Counted from the first letter of the stretch, positions 1 to 7,512 are shown. The stretch: 15,713 nucleotides of DNA from JBDTZF01 sp040005265 (GCA_040005265.1 JBDTZF010000060.1:1-15713), one strand, 5' to 3'. Translations and numbers: made by a program. The notes: a model not told the origin generated them from the sequence alone.

Positions 1-107
1 GCTCCTTTCAGGACCGTGAATTTCCCGATGAATCCGGCGAAGCCGTGCGCGGGAATCGGTCCAACGGTTTCTTCCGCCGCTACAGCGGGTTTGATCGGGG
101 TAGCCAT
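1..107 (-). CDS. N-terminal fragment of an unidentified protein (3' end outside window)
   Basis: An open frame starts with ATG 8 nt after the ftsY stop and stays open for 35 codons to the window edge. The product begins MATPIKPAVAAEETVGPIP, an Ala/Pro-rich hydrophilic start, followed by HGFAGFIGKFTVLKGA. A Gly/Phe-rich amphipathic stretch after a short polar tail is common just before the first helix of major facilitator permeases, so a transporter is possible, but too little is present to assign a family. The tight spacing suggests cotranscription with ftsY. No Shine-Dalgarno motif precedes the ATG. Confidence 0.5.
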   Translation of the reverse strand, partial: MATPIKPAVAAEETVGPIPAHGFAGFIGKFTVLKG

Positions 108-115
108 GAAGTCAG

Positions 116-973
116 CTACAACATCTTCGCAACAAATTGGTGGCCGTCGAACGCCGCAAAGTCTTCCAGTCTTTCGCCCGTTCCGACGAAACGGGTTGGA
201 ATTCCAAGCTCCTCTTGAATAGCGACAACGAGTCCGCCCTTACCACTACCGTCCAATTTCGTCATGATAAGACCGGTCAACCCTATGGCATTTTGAAATT
301 CGCGTGCCTGGCTGAGCGCGTTCCCGCCGGTAGTAGCGTCGACAACCAGCAGCGTTTCATGCGGCGCGTCCGGATCGTGTTTGGCCAAGGTGCGTTTCAC
401 TTTCTCCAATTCGGCCATCAGATTCGATTTCGTGTGCTGGCGCCCCGCGGTGTCGCACAGCAGAAAGTCTATCTTTTTTTTGACCGCGGCCTGGTACGCC
501 TCGTAACAAAGCGCTGCGGGATCAGCGTTATATTGGCTTCGGATCATCTCAACGCCGATACGCTCGGCCCAAATGCCGAGCTGCTCGATTGCCGCAGCGC
601 GAAAAGTATCCGCTGCGGCGAGCATGACGCGGGGTGGGGGAGTCTGCGCCGATTGAAGATAGTGCGCGAGCTTTGCTGTCGATGTTGTTTTTCCGGTGCC
701 ATTCACGCCGACGATCAAGATGACCGTTGGCTTGCCGGGCATCGGACGAATCGGCGCGGGTTTATCCGGCAGAACTCGGGCAATTTCTTCGCGCGCGACT
801 TTGATCACGTCACTGATTCCAAGCAACGACCACGCTTCGCGGTCCTGGAGTGTCTTGAGAATCCGCATCGTCATCGACACGCCGAGGTCCGCGCGGATAA
901 GCTGCTCCTCGAGTTCATCCCAATCGATCGGCTTGGCGGCGAATTGCTGGGCGAGTGTGTCGAAGAACTTCAT
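116..973 (-). CDS. ftsY: Signal recognition particle receptor FtsY (NG domain only)
   Basis: FtsY is the SRP-receptor GTPase that brings ribosomes making membrane proteins to the SecYEG translocon at the inner membrane. The 285-residue product has a four-helix N domain (about 1-75) and a complete G domain: P-loop GVNGTGKTTSTAKLA (89-103), DTFRAAAIEQL (122-132), DTAGR (174-178), TKLDGSGKGG (238-247) and the closing GTGE..EDFAAF (264-275). The acidic A domain of E. coli FtsY is missing; A-less forms are normal in many bacteria. DTFRAAAIEQL and the short N domain favour FtsY over the SRP protein Ffh, and there is no methionine-rich M domain. One oddity is DATTGGNA at 212-219, where the family usually has DATTGQNA. 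It lies third in a ribH-nusB-ftsY run, after a 116-bp gap that carries a dispersed repeat. Confidence 0.97.
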   Translation of the reverse strand: MKFFDTLAQQFAAKPIDWDELEEQLIRADLGVSMTMRILKTLQDREAWSLLGISDVIKVAREEIARVLPDKPAPIRPMPGKPTVILIVGVNGTGKTTSTAKLAHYLQSAQTPPPRVMLAAADTFRAAAIEQLGIWAERIGVEMIRSQYNADPAALCYEAYQAAVKKKIDFLLCDTAGRQHTKSNLMAELEKVKRTLAKHDPDAPHETLLVVDATTGGNALSQAREFQNAIGLTGLIMTKLDGSGKGGLVVAIQEELGIPTRFVGTGERLEDFAAFDGHQFVAKML

Positions 974-1001
974 GTATCGAATCGAATCAACTGCAAACGC
1001 A

Positions 1002-1087
1002 TGTCCTGTTGAGCGGAGCGAAACATCTCTGATATTTTCTGGATGTCGGAGATTCCTCGACTTTGCTTCGCTACTCTCGGAATGACA
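1002..1087. repeat. 86-bp imperfect inverted repeat between nusB and ftsY
   Basis: The plus strand starts TGTCCTGTTGAGCGGAGCG and the minus strand, read from 1087, starts TGTCATTCCGAGAGTAGCG. Over the first 23 bases these two ends match at 16 positions. A nested ATCTC...GAGAT pair (about 1025-1053) lies in the middle. This resembles the dispersed MITE-like or REP-like repeats scattered through many bacterial genomes, with ends of the type TGTCATTCCGAG.G.AGCGAAG. It fills most of the 116-bp nusB-ftsY gap, so in a polycistronic transcript it would fold into a long imperfect hairpin. No gene is encoded here. Confidence 0.65.
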
Positions 1088-1089
1088 GG

Positions 1090-1542
1090 CTACTCCTGTC
1101 TCTGCTCTTCCGGAGCCGGCACCGCTTCACGTGACGAACGTGTAAGATCTTTTCGCACGCGATCGAGAATGCCGTTTACAAAGCGTCCCGACTCGCCGCC
1201 CCCGAACGTTTTGGCCAGTTCGATTGCCTCGTTAATTGAGACGATCGGAGGAATGTCGTCGCGATAAAGCATTTCATAAATGGCCAGCCGCAGAACGTTT
1301 CGATCGACAGCCGAGATGCGATTGAAATCGTAGTTTTCGCAATAACGGCGAATGCGTTCGTCGATCAACGGGAGGTGTTCGATCATTCCTTCGATGAGCG
1401 GCTGGGCGAATTCCTGCACGCCCGGCTTGACCGGACAGAACCGCCAGAAATCATCGATGTGCTCGGGGCCAGCGCCCTCCTGGAGGTCGCGCCAGAAGTG
1501 ATATTGGATAGCCGCTTCGCGAGCTCGTCGGCGTTTGCCCAT
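1090..1542 (-). CDS. nusB: Transcription antitermination factor NusB
   Basis: NusB binds boxA RNA together with NusE (ribosomal protein S10) and supports antitermination of rRNA transcription. The 150-residue product matches the all-helical NusB fold in length and pattern: basic start MGKRRRAREAAIQYHF (arginine-rich boxA-binding helix), central ERIRRYCENYDFNRISAVDRNVLRLAIYEML (family: W.. R....DR.iLRlA.yEl), and C-terminal PPIVSINEAIELAKTFGGGESGRFVNGILDRV, the most diagnostic NusB segment. The ATG lies 3 nt after the ribH stop, so the two are almost certainly cotranscribed and probably translationally coupled. A GGAG sits about 11 nt upstream, farther than ideal. The last 15 residues (Glu/Arg/Pro-rich) form a non-conserved tail. 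Confidence 0.96.
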   Translation of the reverse strand: MGKRRRAREAAIQYHFWRDLQEGAGPEHIDDFWRFCPVKPGVQEFAQPLIEGMIEHLPLIDERIRRYCENYDFNRISAVDRNVLRLAIYEMLYRDDIPPIVSINEAIELAKTFGGGESGRFVNGILDRVRKDLTRSSREAVPAPEEQRQE

Positions 1543-1545
1543 GAA

Positions 1546-2019
1546 TTATCGAAGCTCCGACATTACATTGGCGATTTCCACTGCCGCGCGCGCAGCCTCA
1601 GTTCCGCGATTGATTTCATTCCCAAGGCAGCGCTCCTCTGCTTGCGATTCGTCATCGAAGCTTAGGACCGCGTTGATTACCGGGATTCCATGATCGATCG
1701 CGATGCGTTGCAGGGCGTCTGTCACGGAGCGGCTCAGATTTTCTGCGTGGTTTGTTTCGCCTTTCAAAATCACGCCGCAGGCAATAATGGCGTCCGCGCT
1801 TTTTTGCAGGGCGAATTCGCGAACGACAACGGGAATCTCGAAGGAACCCGGCACCCATTGAAGGGAAACGGTGGAGTTCGGCGCGAGCGTGGTCAATTCT
1901 TTGGTGGTGTGGTCTATCAGGCCTTGCACGTAGGTCTCGTTGAATTGACTGGCCACGATCATGAATGTGCGTCTCCCTTCGCCAAACGATCGGCGACGAG
2001 GCTGGATGCCACTGGTCAT
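1546..2019 (-). CDS. ribH: 6,7-dimethyl-8-ribityllumazine synthase (RibH)
   Basis: RibH condenses 5-amino-6-ribitylaminouracil with 3,4-dihydroxy-2-butanone 4-phosphate, the penultimate step of riboflavin synthesis. From the chosen ATG the product is 157 residues, the usual size. Visible family motifs are SQFNE (24-28), VPGSFEIP (56-63, substrate loop), CGVILKGETNHAE (81-93, with the catalytic-type His at 91), a GIPV (111-114) that opens the usual PV..G.LT region, QAEER (126-130) and RGTEAARAAVEIA (138-150). An in-frame ATG at 2055 would add 12 residues (MPNGVYCISRYA) with no family counterpart, so 2019 is preferred. Its partner enzyme RibBA, which makes the butanone phosphate, is about 4.2 kb upstream on the same strand. 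nusB follows after 3 nt. No Shine-Dalgarno motif is visible. Confidence 0.95.
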   Translation of the reverse strand: MTSGIQPRRRSFGEGRRTFMIVASQFNETYVQGLIDHTTKELTTLAPNSTVSLQWVPGSFEIPVVVREFALQKSADAIIACGVILKGETNHAENLSRSVTDALQRIAIDHGIPVINAVLSFDDESQAEERCLGNEINRGTEAARAAVEIANVMSELR

Positions 2020-2100
2020 TGCATATCGGCTAATGCAATAAACGCCATTCGGCAAACGCGCGATTGGAAACGCGCGGCGGTTCGTGTCTCGCCTGTCCCG

Positions 2101-2127
2101 CTGGCCGTTCGGGGGCGAACAGGCCAG
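2101..2127. other. Strong hairpin in the ribH leader / 3' flank of the exoprotein gene
   Basis: CTGGCC-GTTCG (2101-2111) pairs with CGAAC-A-GGCCAG (2116-2127), giving 11 base pairs with one bulged A and a GGGG loop (plus-strand reading). On the transcribed minus strand the loop reads CCCC. No T-run follows in the direction of transcription, so it is not a typical intrinsic terminator. It lies about 80-107 nt before the ribH start and 34 nt after the stop of the upstream gene. It could be a processing or attenuation structure, or a remnant of a dispersed repeat. It lacks the conserved sequence of an FMN riboswitch. Confidence 0.45.
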
Positions 2128-2160
2128 AATGCCCGTTTGCCCCTAAGGCAAGACATTCTA

Positions 2161-5100
2161 TTACGGAATCCCTGATCCCGAGTGCGCTTTGACCGTCGCG
2201 ATATCAGAGCTGTTAATCGCGCCATTTACGGTCACGTCGTTGCGGAAGTTTGTCGCATCGATCGCCTTTCCGCTTTGCGCCTTGGTCTGGCTAATATCGG
2301 AAGCGTTGACGGACCCACTTGCCGTCGTGTCGCCGAGTAGCGCACCCATTCGGATAGGAACGTTGCCGCTATTCGTCCCGTCGGTCACGCTGTTCAACGT
2401 CACGGTGGTGGTCTGCGCGTTTGCCACATTCGTCAAATCAACGATCGCCGTTGAACCATTGACGGTCACCCCGCTTACTTGTCCGCTGCCACTGGTAACG
2501 ACGGCCTGCGGATTACCATTAATGTTGATCGGGTTGGCAAACGTAATCACTAATTTGTGATTGTTCGAATTAGCGCCCTGACCTTTGCGACATTCGATTC
2601 CCGCATTGCCGGTGAGCGGAAGATCGATATCCCAGTCGCCCGCGCTGCCGTGCGTTTTCCGTGAGGCTGCGCCTACCGGCACGATAACGCCCGCGACGCA
2701 GGTCGTACCGCCATTGATCGCGTAGGTCGCGGCTGGATATGCCGTGTCGGCCGTGCCTTTGATGAATGTGTGATCAACAAACGAGGTAGAGCGCTCCAAG
2801 GTTCTCGTGTCCGGAGTATCGCCGGTGATAGTCTTGCCCGCGACTGCGCCTAACAAGTCGCTGACCTGTGGATTGCCGATCGCCGATCGCGGAACATACA
2901 TCGTGATCGTGCCATCGGTCGAGTAATTGGTCGGCGGCAACGGCGTGCCGCGCATCGTTTCGCCAAGCACCAGGACGGCGGGAACGCCGGCGTCAGCCAG
3001 CGTGCCGTACTCGAACGAGACCACGCTGTTTTGATCCGTGTTCATCCCGATGTAGTACAACTGCGTGCCCAGTGTGGGATTGAACCAATCCCACGAGATG
3101 CGCCACCGGCTATTCGGCGGGAGCGTGGTGAGGTCGCCCACCTTTATCTTGAATACGAGGTTGCCCGATCCTGCCGGCTCGCCCACCGCAATGTAGTCGA
3201 TGAGAAGTTGTGGCGTAGGCGGCTGTCCCGCGCTCCCCCCGCCAGTGCTTTCAGGATGTGAGGGATCGTTCCGGTGTATTATGAGTCCTGTGCAGGTATC
3301 GCCGACGTACGGCGCGGCGATTTCATTGTTACCGCACGAGTCGCCAACGCCGTTTTGGGCCACGACTTTGTAGTAATAAGTGACGGTCCGATCGGCCGCC
3401 AACGTGTCGCTATAATTGGTCTGCGTGCCGGGCACGGTGGCAAATGGCGTTTCGCTCCCGGGGGAAGTGCCTCGCAGAATCTTGTAACCGGTGATCGGCG
3501 AGTTTCCGGTGTCGGCTTCGTTCCACATCAGCATCACGTTGTCTCCTTTGCGTAGTTGGGTAACAAACGGCATTCCGGGCACCGTTGGGGCCGGACCGGG
3601 GTCGTGGGCGGCAAGCATCCTGCGGCCGCTCGATTGCCGTGCGATTGACGCAACTGAACTGTAAGCGTTGCCCTTTACGGTGGTCGTTCCGTCGGGGTTA
3701 ATCGGCGCCTGGGCGCAATTACCTCCTGCGCAACCATTGTTGTAGCCGACCAGAACGCGCCCGTCTTTGTCCGTAGTAACGCCATAGAAATCCGCGAGGT
3801 TACGCCAGGCATCGGCGCCGCCGCCGCGCAAGAGACCGCTACGCTGCATCGGCATCGTCGGTGTTACGTCGGTGGTGTTCCAGGTCGATCCACCGTCGAA
3901 CGTGTGTGCGACATAAAGATGCCACACTCCATTGAAGGTCTCGTCGTTCGAATCTCCGTGAGTGCCGCCGTTAGGCGTGACCGATCCATAAAAGGTAACT
4001 GCGGTCCGGCCGGAGTCGCCCGCTGTCGCCGACGGAAAACATACGTTGTTGAGGCCAAAGGCCGCGCCCACATCGTACATGTTGCTCCACGTGTGCCCAT
4101 GGTCGTTCGAAACAGCCACTCCGGCTTGCGAACTGAAGTTCGAAAAAGCGAAATAAAGTTTACCGGCATTATCGATGGAAACGGCCGGATCATCTCCGGT
4201 TCCCACCGTGGAGGGAGCCGCACTTTGGGTGAGAGTCTTGACCGGATAGACTTGCCAGGTCGTTCCATTGTCTTCAGATACGACGATGGATTGGAAACCG
4301 CCGCACGAGCGGTTCGGTAGATAGACCGTTCCGTCGACCGGTGAGACTTTGACGTGACCGTGCAAACCTCCGCACGAGGTCAGCGCATACATTGGCACAG
4401 CCGGGCCATAAGTCAGGCCGCCGTTATCGCTGCGCGCACACGAGGCAAAGGCGATGTCCTGAGAACAATAGTACACCGCATTTTGATAAGCCGGAGGAGG
4501 CGGGGGAATTAAGGGCGCGTGATAACGCCCACCGCCGATTGTCTGGTGATCGACCGCCGAAGCGATGCCGCCAGTTTGGGTTGGGGTCCAGGTCAGACCG
4601 TCGTCGTCGCTGTAAGCATTCTTAGCGGTGCTGGGGCTCAACAGCGTTAACGAGGAAACGAAAACACGATTGGTCTGAGGGTCGGTGAACAGAATCGGGT
4701 CGCTATCGACCAGGATTGATATTTTCGCGGGCCGGTTCACCCATGTCGCCTTGGGATTCAATAACGAGCAGGAATCGTCGAACGTTACGAACAGCGTCTC
4801 GAGATCGCTCTGATAGGCGATTGTGCCAGTATTCCAATTGGCGCCTATCGAAGGCTCGATCGCATAGCGTCCCAGATACTCCACTGTTACTCCGCCGGAG
4901 CTGGTGACAACGCTCTGCGTCAGGACGCCCGGAGGCTCAAAATTTTCATATCCAACTTTCGGACCGGGATCCAGCGGCGCTGGCAGAAGGGTTCCCGTTG
5001 GAGGCGGTGGCGTCCCGCCGGCGCCGGTGTCGTCGTAAGCAAAAACGCCGTTGTAATCGTAGGGGGGCTGCGAGGTGGGAGTATTGGCCGCCTGACAAAC

Positions 5101-5517
5101 TTGCACCTGATATTCGCCTGGCGCCGGTCCGCCGACGGGCGCGTAGGTAACGACTTCTGAACCAACTCCTGTGTCTGTGGTTGAGATGACGATCGGGCTC
5201 GGATCAGGCCCGTACAGAAGAGACACGGTAATGTCATCAGCCGCGACAACATCATCCACATGCACGGTGATGCGCGCCTGTCCCGCCGGCACCATAAAAT
5301 GATGCCTCGTTGTCGCGCACGGAAATGCGTGCGGATCGAATGTGCCGCTGAAGGTTGTGGGCACAACAGTATCTGGAGAACCTTGAGGGCGGGTAGCGCG
5401 CCCGGAATTGGACGCAATTAAACTAGAGAACGTGAGTGCGAAGAGAAACACGCTGATTATCAGGAACGGCGTCATAAGCAGAACGCGCGCAGCTGCGGAT
5501 GATGAATTAATTTTCAT
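2161..5517 (-). CDS. Exported Asp-box (sialidase-like) / fibronectin III protein with C-terminal dockerin-like module
   Basis: The 1118-residue product starts MKINSSSAAARVLLMTPFL and has a hydrophobic core to about residue 37, a plausible Sec signal or anchor; an ATG at 5616 would put 33 residues in front of it and is disfavoured. Asp-box motifs (S-x-D-x-G-x-x-W type) occur at about 302-310 (YSDDDGLTW), 362-370, 413-421 (VSEDNGTTW), 469-477 (VSNDHGHTW) and 540-546 (FDGGSTW), indicating a sialidase-type beta-propeller. A fibronectin III domain spans about 642-735 (MLMWNEADTGNSPITGYKI). The C-terminus (1062-1116) carries two dockerin-like calcium loops, D.T.SG.VN.SDI and D.TVNG.IN.SDI. I see no convincing sialidase catalytic Arg triad or FRIP motif, so enzymatic activity is unproven; adhesion or glycan binding is as likely. 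It lies between a lipoprotein gene and ribH on the same strand. Confidence 0.85.
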   Translation of the reverse strand: MKINSSSAAARVLLMTPFLIISVFLFALTFSSLIASNSGRATRPQGSPDTVVPTTFSGTFDPHAFPCATTRHHFMVPAGQARITVHVDDVVAADDITVSLLYGPDPSPIVISTTDTGVGSEVVTYAPVGGPAPGEYQVQVCQAANTPTSQPPYDYNGVFAYDDTGAGGTPPPPTGTLLPAPLDPGPKVGYENFEPPGVLTQSVVTSSGGVTVEYLGRYAIEPSIGANWNTGTIAYQSDLETLFVTFDDSCSLLNPKATWVNRPAKISILVDSDPILFTDPQTNRVFVSSLTLLSPSTAKNAYSDDDGLTWTPTQTGGIASAVDHQTIGGGRYHAPLIPPPPPAYQNAVYYCSQDIAFASCARSDNGGLTYGPAVPMYALTSCGGLHGHVKVSPVDGTVYLPNRSCGGFQSIVVSEDNGTTWQVYPVKTLTQSAAPSTVGTGDDPAVSIDNAGKLYFAFSNFSSQAGVAVSNDHGHTWSNMYDVGAAFGLNNVCFPSATAGDSGRTAVTFYGSVTPNGGTHGDSNDETFNGVWHLYVAHTFDGGSTWNTTDVTPTMPMQRSGLLRGGGADAWRNLADFYGVTTDKDGRVLVGYNNGCAGGNCAQAPINPDGTTTVKGNAYSSVASIARQSSGRRMLAAHDPGPAPTVPGMPFVTQLRKGDNVMLMWNEADTGNSPITGYKILRGTSPGSETPFATVPGTQTNYSDTLAADRTVTYYYKVVAQNGVGDSCGNNEIAAPYVGDTCTGLIIHRNDPSHPESTGGGSAGQPPTPQLLIDYIAVGEPAGSGNLVFKIKVGDLTTLPPNSRWRISWDWFNPTLGTQLYYIGMNTDQNSVVSFEYGTLADAGVPAVLVLGETMRGTPLPPTNYSTDGTITMYVPRSAIGNPQVSDLLGAVAGKTITGDTPDTRTLERSTSFVDHTFIKGTADTAYPAATYAINGGTTCVAGVIVPVGAASRKTHGSAGDWDIDLPLTGNAGIECRKGQGANSNNHKLVITFANPININGNPQAVVTSGSGQVSGVTVNGSTAIVDLTNVANAQTTTVTLNSVTDGTNSGNVPIRMGALLGDTTASGSVNASDISQTKAQSGKAIDATNFRNDVTVNGAINSSDIATVKAHSGSGIP

Positions 5518-5598
5518 AGGCGGATTGTGGGTTTGACCCCTTAATCGAGCTTCAGGAACGCTGCGGATGCACCGCCAATGCAGTTTTACAAATAACAG

Positions 5599-5614
5599 GA
5601 CGAGACATCTCGTC
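5599..5614. other. 16-bp palindrome upstream of the exoprotein gene
   Basis: GACGAGA and TCTCGTC flank a CA dinucleotide. It lies in the 156-bp gap between the lipoprotein stop and the exoprotein start, 82 nt before that start. On the minus strand it is followed by CTGTTATTTG, so it could act as a weak intrinsic terminator (6-bp stem, 4-nt loop) after the lipoprotein gene, or as a two-fold operator for the exoprotein gene. The sequence alone does not decide between these. Confidence 0.35.
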
Positions 5615-5673
5615 ACAATGCGCGGAGCCCTTCGCGCCGTGAAAGCCGTAAAATCTTACCGCAAATTGCCTAA

Positions 5674-6222
5674 CTAAAATCGATCGAGCGTTTTTTTTGC
5701 GAGCGTCTTTGACTTGTCGATCCTGGTCTTCTCATCATCCGAACCACCGAGGCTGATCCGAATGAAAGTATCCCCTTTTATTGCGTACAATGCACCGCCT
5801 ACGCGATTTCCCTCCCAGTAAGCATCGTCGCCCACTCCTTCTATTTTTGTCGGCGCGGCTCTTTCGCGTTCCTCTTCCTCTTTGCCACCGTCACTTTCCT
5901 TTTTTGCAGGACGGTGCCCGAACGTGTCCTGCCAATAGTCCTTCGGAGTTCGTTTGATGGATTGATCGGTATCCGCCTGCGTCACCGACAGACTCACGGA
6001 TTTGCTGGCTTCCGTGGCTCCAAAGTAACATTGCGAAACCCGCAGGCCCGCTTCGGAATGCTCGCTGCTCTTGCTCTCCATAATGGCCGTGCCCTGGACC
6101 GCTCCTATCTCTTCCTTCGTGAGCAGCCCGCACGCATCCAACTTCGGTCCTCGCGCGGTTTGCCCTTTCTTGCATCCGGCGAACGCAGTGAACAAAATCA
6201 ATAGGTAGAAAAAATTTCTCAT
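5674..6222 (-). CDS. Small predicted lipoprotein of unknown function
   Basis: The 182-residue product has a short hydrophobic signal (residues 4-15) ending in FAGC, a near-consensus lipobox with Cys17 as the lipidation site, followed by KKGQTARG. The mature part begins DACGLLTKEEIGAVQG (29-44), a pattern seen in DUF3558-like and other small secreted proteins (ACxLLT.eE....G). C31 and C65 could form a disulfide. Residues 107-122 are a highly charged Lys/Glu stretch (KKESDGGKEEEERERA), followed by a beta-rich end (DDAYWEGNRVGGALYAIKGDTFIRI). The ATG is 1 nt after the ribBA stop (TGA A ATG), so it is almost surely translated from the ribBA transcript. A role in riboflavin metabolism is not implied by anything in the protein itself. 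Confidence 0.8.
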   Translation of the reverse strand: MRNFFYLLILFTAFAGCKKGQTARGPKLDACGLLTKEEIGAVQGTAIMESKSSEHSEAGLRVSQCYFGATEASKSVSLSVTQADTDQSIKRTPKDYWQDTFGHRPAKKESDGGKEEEERERAAPTKIEGVGDDAYWEGNRVGGALYAIKGDTFIRISLGGSDDEKTRIDKSKTLAKKTLDRF

Positions 6223-6223
6223 T

Positions 6224-7441
6224 TCAAAGCGAGTGCCCCAGTTTGGTCTTCTTGGTTTCCAGATACTTTGCGTTGTGCGGATTTGCTTCAGCCCGAATCG
6301 GAACTTGCTCGATCATCTCCAGGCCGTATCCCTCCAGGCCAACAACTTTCTTGGGATTGTTCGTCAGAAACCGGAACCGCCGGACACCGAGGTCGAAAAG
6401 AATCTGCGCGCCGAGACCATAATCGCGCAGATCGCTTGGATATCCGAGCTTGGCGTTCGCTTCCACCGTATCGAGTCCTTCTTCCTGCAATTTATAAGCG
6501 TGAATTTTTGCCGCCAGGCCGATGCCGCGTCCTTCCTGACGCATGTAAACCAGCACGCCATTGCCTTCGTCCGCAATTTGCCGAAGCGCTGCGTGTAATT
6601 GATTCCCGCAATCGCATCGGCGCGATCCGAAGACATCGCCGGTAAGACACTGGCTGTGCACACGCACTAGCGTCGGCTTGTCCTTGTCGATCTTTCCCTT
6701 CACTAACGCGAGATGATGCTGTCCATCGACAGTCGAGCGATACAAATGCAAATCGAAATCGCCGTAGTCCGTCGGCATTTTCACAACCTGCTCCAGCTCC
6801 ACCAGCTTCTCGCGCACGCGACGGTGCGCGATCAAACTCTGGGTCGTGCAAATACGAAGCCCGTGTTTTTTCCGAAACTCCATCAGCTCCGGTAATCGCG
6901 CCATGGTCCCGTCATCGTGGAGGATTTCGCAAAGCACTCCCGCCGGTTGCAACCCGGCCATGCCGGCAAGGTCGACCGCCGCTTCGGTGTGGCCCGCGCG
7001 ACGCAGTACCCCGCCCTCTTTCGCCCGCAATGGAAAAACGTGACCCGGTTGGTTGAGATCTTCCGGCGATGATTTCGGATTCGCGATGGCCAGGATGGTT
7101 GTCGCGCGATCGTACGCACTGATGCCAGTCGTCACGCCGCGCGCGGCGTCCACTGAAACGGTGAAATCGGTGCGATGAGCCTCGCGGTTTTGGATGACCA
7201 TCCGTTGCAAACCGAGTTGCTCGGCCCGCTCATTGGAAATTGGCACGCAGATCAAACCGCGTCCGTGTGTCGCCATGAAGTTGACCGCTTCCGGTGTCAC
7301 TTTTTCCGCTGCCATTACCAGATCGCCTTCGTTTTCGCGATCGGCATCGTCCGTCACGATGACCATGCGGCCCTTGGCGATGTCGCTTACCACATCGTCG
7401 ATTGCGTCAAACTCAAATGTCTCCGCCGCTTTGGCCATCAT
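6224..7441 (-). CDS. ribBA: Bifunctional 3,4-dihydroxy-2-butanone 4-phosphate synthase / GTP cyclohydrolase II (RibBA)
   Basis: RibBA supplies both precursors of riboflavin: the N-terminal half makes 3,4-dihydroxy-2-butanone 4-phosphate from ribulose 5-phosphate, and the C-terminal half opens GTP. The butanone phosphate synthase motifs are DDADRENEGD (31-40, acidic metal loop), THGRGLICVP (58-67), TDFTVSVDA (91-99) and GHVFPLRAKEGGVL.R.GHTEA (133-154). The cyclohydrolase II half has the zinc cysteines C265, C276 and C278 in CLTGDVFGSRRCDC, RQEGRGIGL (301-309), RDYGLGAQIL (339-348) and LTNNPKK (359-365). At 405 residues it is full length and both active sites look intact. Two ATGs occur in tandem (7441 and 7438). 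The 95-nt leader shows no FMN riboswitch core but contains a degenerate hexamer repeat. Confidence 0.97.
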   Translation of the reverse strand: MMAKAAETFEFDAIDDVVSDIAKGRMVIVTDDADRENEGDLVMAAEKVTPEAVNFMATHGRGLICVPISNERAEQLGLQRMVIQNREAHRTDFTVSVDAARGVTTGISAYDRATTILAIANPKSSPEDLNQPGHVFPLRAKEGGVLRRAGHTEAAVDLAGMAGLQPAGVLCEILHDDGTMARLPELMEFRKKHGLRICTTQSLIAHRRVREKLVELEQVVKMPTDYGDFDLHLYRSTVDGQHHLALVKGKIDKDKPTLVRVHSQCLTGDVFGSRRCDCGNQLHAALRQIADEGNGVLVYMRQEGRGIGLAAKIHAYKLQEEGLDTVEANAKLGYPSDLRDYGLGAQILFDLGVRRFRFLTNNPKKVVGLEGYGLEMIEQVPIRAEANPHNAKYLETKKTKLGHSL

Positions 7442-7476
7442 TCGAACAATACCATTACGTCCCCAATCGCCCCGAG

Positions 7477-7512
7477 CAACTCATACTCTTATTCTTATTC
7501 CTGATCCTAATC
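7477..7512 (-). repeat. Degenerate hexamer tandem repeat in the ribBA leader
   Basis: On the minus strand these 36 bases divide into six hexamers that all begin with GA: GATTAG, GATCAG, GAATAA (twice), GAGTAT and GAGTTG. Two adjacent units are identical and the rest fit GANTAN loosely. The tract lies 36-71 nt before the ribBA start, between it and the stop of the upstream gene. It is A/G-rich on the transcribed-sense strand, so it could be an unstructured leader segment or a slippage-prone tract. Confidence 0.55.

Noticed and set aside
137..1012. 291-codon open frame on the plus strand, antisense to ftsY
   Set aside because: It lies almost wholly opposite a well-supported gene, its product is low-complexity Arg/Cys-rich and no family motif is seen; high GC content alone gives such frames.
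2020..2055. Upstream ATG for ribH adding 12 residues
   Set aside because: The added residues have no counterpart in lumazine synthases, and the shorter form has the usual length.
2101..2127. Intrinsic terminator for the exoprotein gene
   Set aside because: The hairpin is strong but no T-run follows on the transcribed strand, so it is listed only as a structure.
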